The position numbers and the translations under genes were made by a program. From CAXXOK01 sp035353235 (GTDB taxonomy: Bacteria; Bacillota; Clostridia; Christensenellales; Aristaeellaceae), in NCBI GenBank assembly GCA_035353235.1, contig DAOPZG010000062.1, positions 1-14,413 of the forward strand: DNA of 14,413 bases, given 5' to 3'. A model generated the notes under the pieces. That model saw only the letters and a program-made list of their open reading frames with translations. It ran no database searches and was not told the origin of the DNA. Below, piece by piece: positions 13,415 through 14,413 of this stretch (position 1 is the first letter of the stretch; each line of letters begins with the position of its first letter).

Positions 13415-14290
13415 ATGAGAAAGATCGGCGCTTTGGAAGCCGGCGGAACCAAAATGGTGTTGGGCATTTTTACCGAGACGGGCGAGGAACTGGAGCGGCT
13501 TACCCTGCCGACCCTGACCCCGGATGAAACGGTGCCGCCCATGCGCGATTTTTTTAAAAAACACGCCATTGACGCGCTGGGGATCGGCTCGTTCGGGCCG
13601 TTGGAGCTGGACCCTGCCGCGCCCAATTATGGAAGCATCACCAAAACACCGAAGCTTGCCTGGCGGGATTATCCGCTGCTCAGCGCACTGCTGAACGGAC
13701 GGAACATTCCCAGTGCGATCGATACCGATGTGAACGCGGCGGTGCTGGCGGAGGCGGAAATGGGCGTTGCCAGAGGCGTGAGCGATGCGGTATATGTAAC
13801 CATTGGCACCGGCGTAGGTGGCGGCGTGCTGTCCGGCGGTAAGCTGGTGCACGGGCTGATGCACCCGGAACTGGGGCATATGCTGCTTCGTCCCCGCGCG
13901 GACGACCCCATCCCGCACGGGGTTTGCCCGTACCACGACGGCTGTCTGGAAGGGCTGGCCGCAGGCCCGGCCATCGGGGCCCGCGTTGGCGGCGACGCCC
14001 GCGACCTGCCGGACGATCATCCCGTGTTCTCCATTGAGGCGGATTATCTGGCGCAGATGTGCATGAACCTGATCCTGACCGTAAGCCCCCGCAAGATCAT
14101 TTTAGGCGGCGGGGTGATGCAGCGCAAGGCGTTGTATTCCATGGTGCGCGCCCGCACGCTGGAACTGCTGAACGGATATGTGCATGTTTCCGCGGTGCTG
14201 GAGCATATGGAGGAACTGATTGTTCCGCCGGAACTGTTTCCGGTCAGCGGGCTGATCGGGGCCTTCCTGCTGGGCAGAGATGCAAAGTAA
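13415..14290 (+). CDS. ROK-family sugar kinase, probable fructokinase
   Basis: This 291-residue cytoplasmic enzyme probably phosphorylates fructose or a related hexose with ATP. GALEAGGTKMVLGIF (5-19) is the phosphate loop; IGSFGPLELD (57-66) and IDTDVNAAVLAE (102-113) contain sugar-binding residues and the catalytic Asp105. IGTGVGGGVLSGG is the second phosphate motif. The zinc site typical of the ScrK/YdhR fructokinase group is intact: HPELGH with His155, then GVCPYHDGCLEG with Cys171, His174 and Cys177. The length fits that group. The start follows GGAGG (13402-13406); upstream in-frame ATG 13397 and TTG 13394 lie across that site and are rejected. Transcribed alone in this window. Glucose or mannose as substrate cannot be excluded. 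Confidence 0.92.
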   Translation: MRKIGALEAGGTKMVLGIFTETGEELERLTLPTLTPDETVPPMRDFFKKHAIDALGIGSFGPLELDPAAPNYGSITKTPKLAWRDYPLLSALLNGRNIPSAIDTDVNAAVLAEAEMGVARGVSDAVYVTIGTGVGGGVLSGGKLVHGLMHPELGHMLLRPRADDPIPHGVCPYHDGCLEGLAAGPAIGARVGGDARDLPDDHPVFSIEADYLAQMCMNLILTVSPRKIILGGGVMQRKALYSMVRARTLELLNGYVHVSAVLEHMEELIVPPELFPVSGLIGAFLLGRDAK

Positions 14291-14413
14291 AGGCTTTCGC
14301 AACCCTTTAGGATTCTGTTTTGCACCTTGTGGGTGAATAAGTTTCGCACCTGCTGGTGCGCGGGGCAGGGAGCCATGCCTGCGGGTATGGGCAGGGGCTT
14401 TCCGCTCGCGCGG
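14291..14413. other. GC-rich, hairpin-prone end of window
   Basis: No gene is recognised. GCACC/GGTGC (14346-14359) forms a tight stem with a four-base loop, and the following 50 bases hold repeated GGGCAGGG / GGGCAGGGG words. It could be an intergenic repeat or the edge of a neighbouring gene. Confidence 0.3.

Overview
The window looks like a moderately GC-rich member of the Firmicutes (class Clostridia, possibly Christensenellales-like). This is inferred from the strong AGGAGG-type ribosome sites, sigma-A-like promoters, lipoproteins, and an ABC sugar importer of the LplA/LplB/LplC kind with no ATPase gene beside it. Most coding DNA is about 55-60% GC. One block of about 1.6 kb, near 8305-9950, is clearly AT-rich and differs from everything around it.

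Layout from left to right. (1) 1-904, minus strand: the N-terminal part of a cytoplasmic transglutaminase-like protein that runs off the left edge. (2) 1119-8234: a divergent glycan-use locus. On the minus strand a three-gene operon encodes two membrane permeases (4749-3799 and 3780-2866) and a lipoprotein sugar-binding protein (2804-1119). On the plus strand a second operon encodes a ROK-family regulator (5013-6125), a CutC-family TIM-barrel protein (6137-6880) and a cytoplasmic GH29 alpha-L-fucosidase (6894-8234), ending at a clear intrinsic terminator. The simplest reading is that a fucosylated oligosaccharide is imported intact and defucosylated inside the cell, with the ROK protein sensing the sugar and repressing both divergent promoters. 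Fucose catabolic genes are not in the window.

(3) 8305-9950: the AT-rich island. It begins with about 600 bases of decayed-looking coding fragments in several frames. It then holds one intact gene (9025-9915) with its own good promoter. Its product has an N-terminal nucleoside-deoxyribosyltransferase/TIR-like domain with an NPNVYMELGYA motif, and a C-terminal domain that reads as a beta-sandwich ligand sensor. This is the best candidate for an undescribed, probably defence-related, single-gene system.

(4) 10115-12607: a LysR-type regulator divergent from aspartate ammonia-lyase (aspA), with overlapping promoters and an AT-rich dyad between them. (5) 12825-13130, minus strand: a small lipoprotein of unknown function. 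(6) 13415-14290: a ROK-family sugar kinase of the fructokinase type with its zinc site intact and its own promoter. The last 120 bases are GC-rich and hairpin-prone, with no gene recognised.
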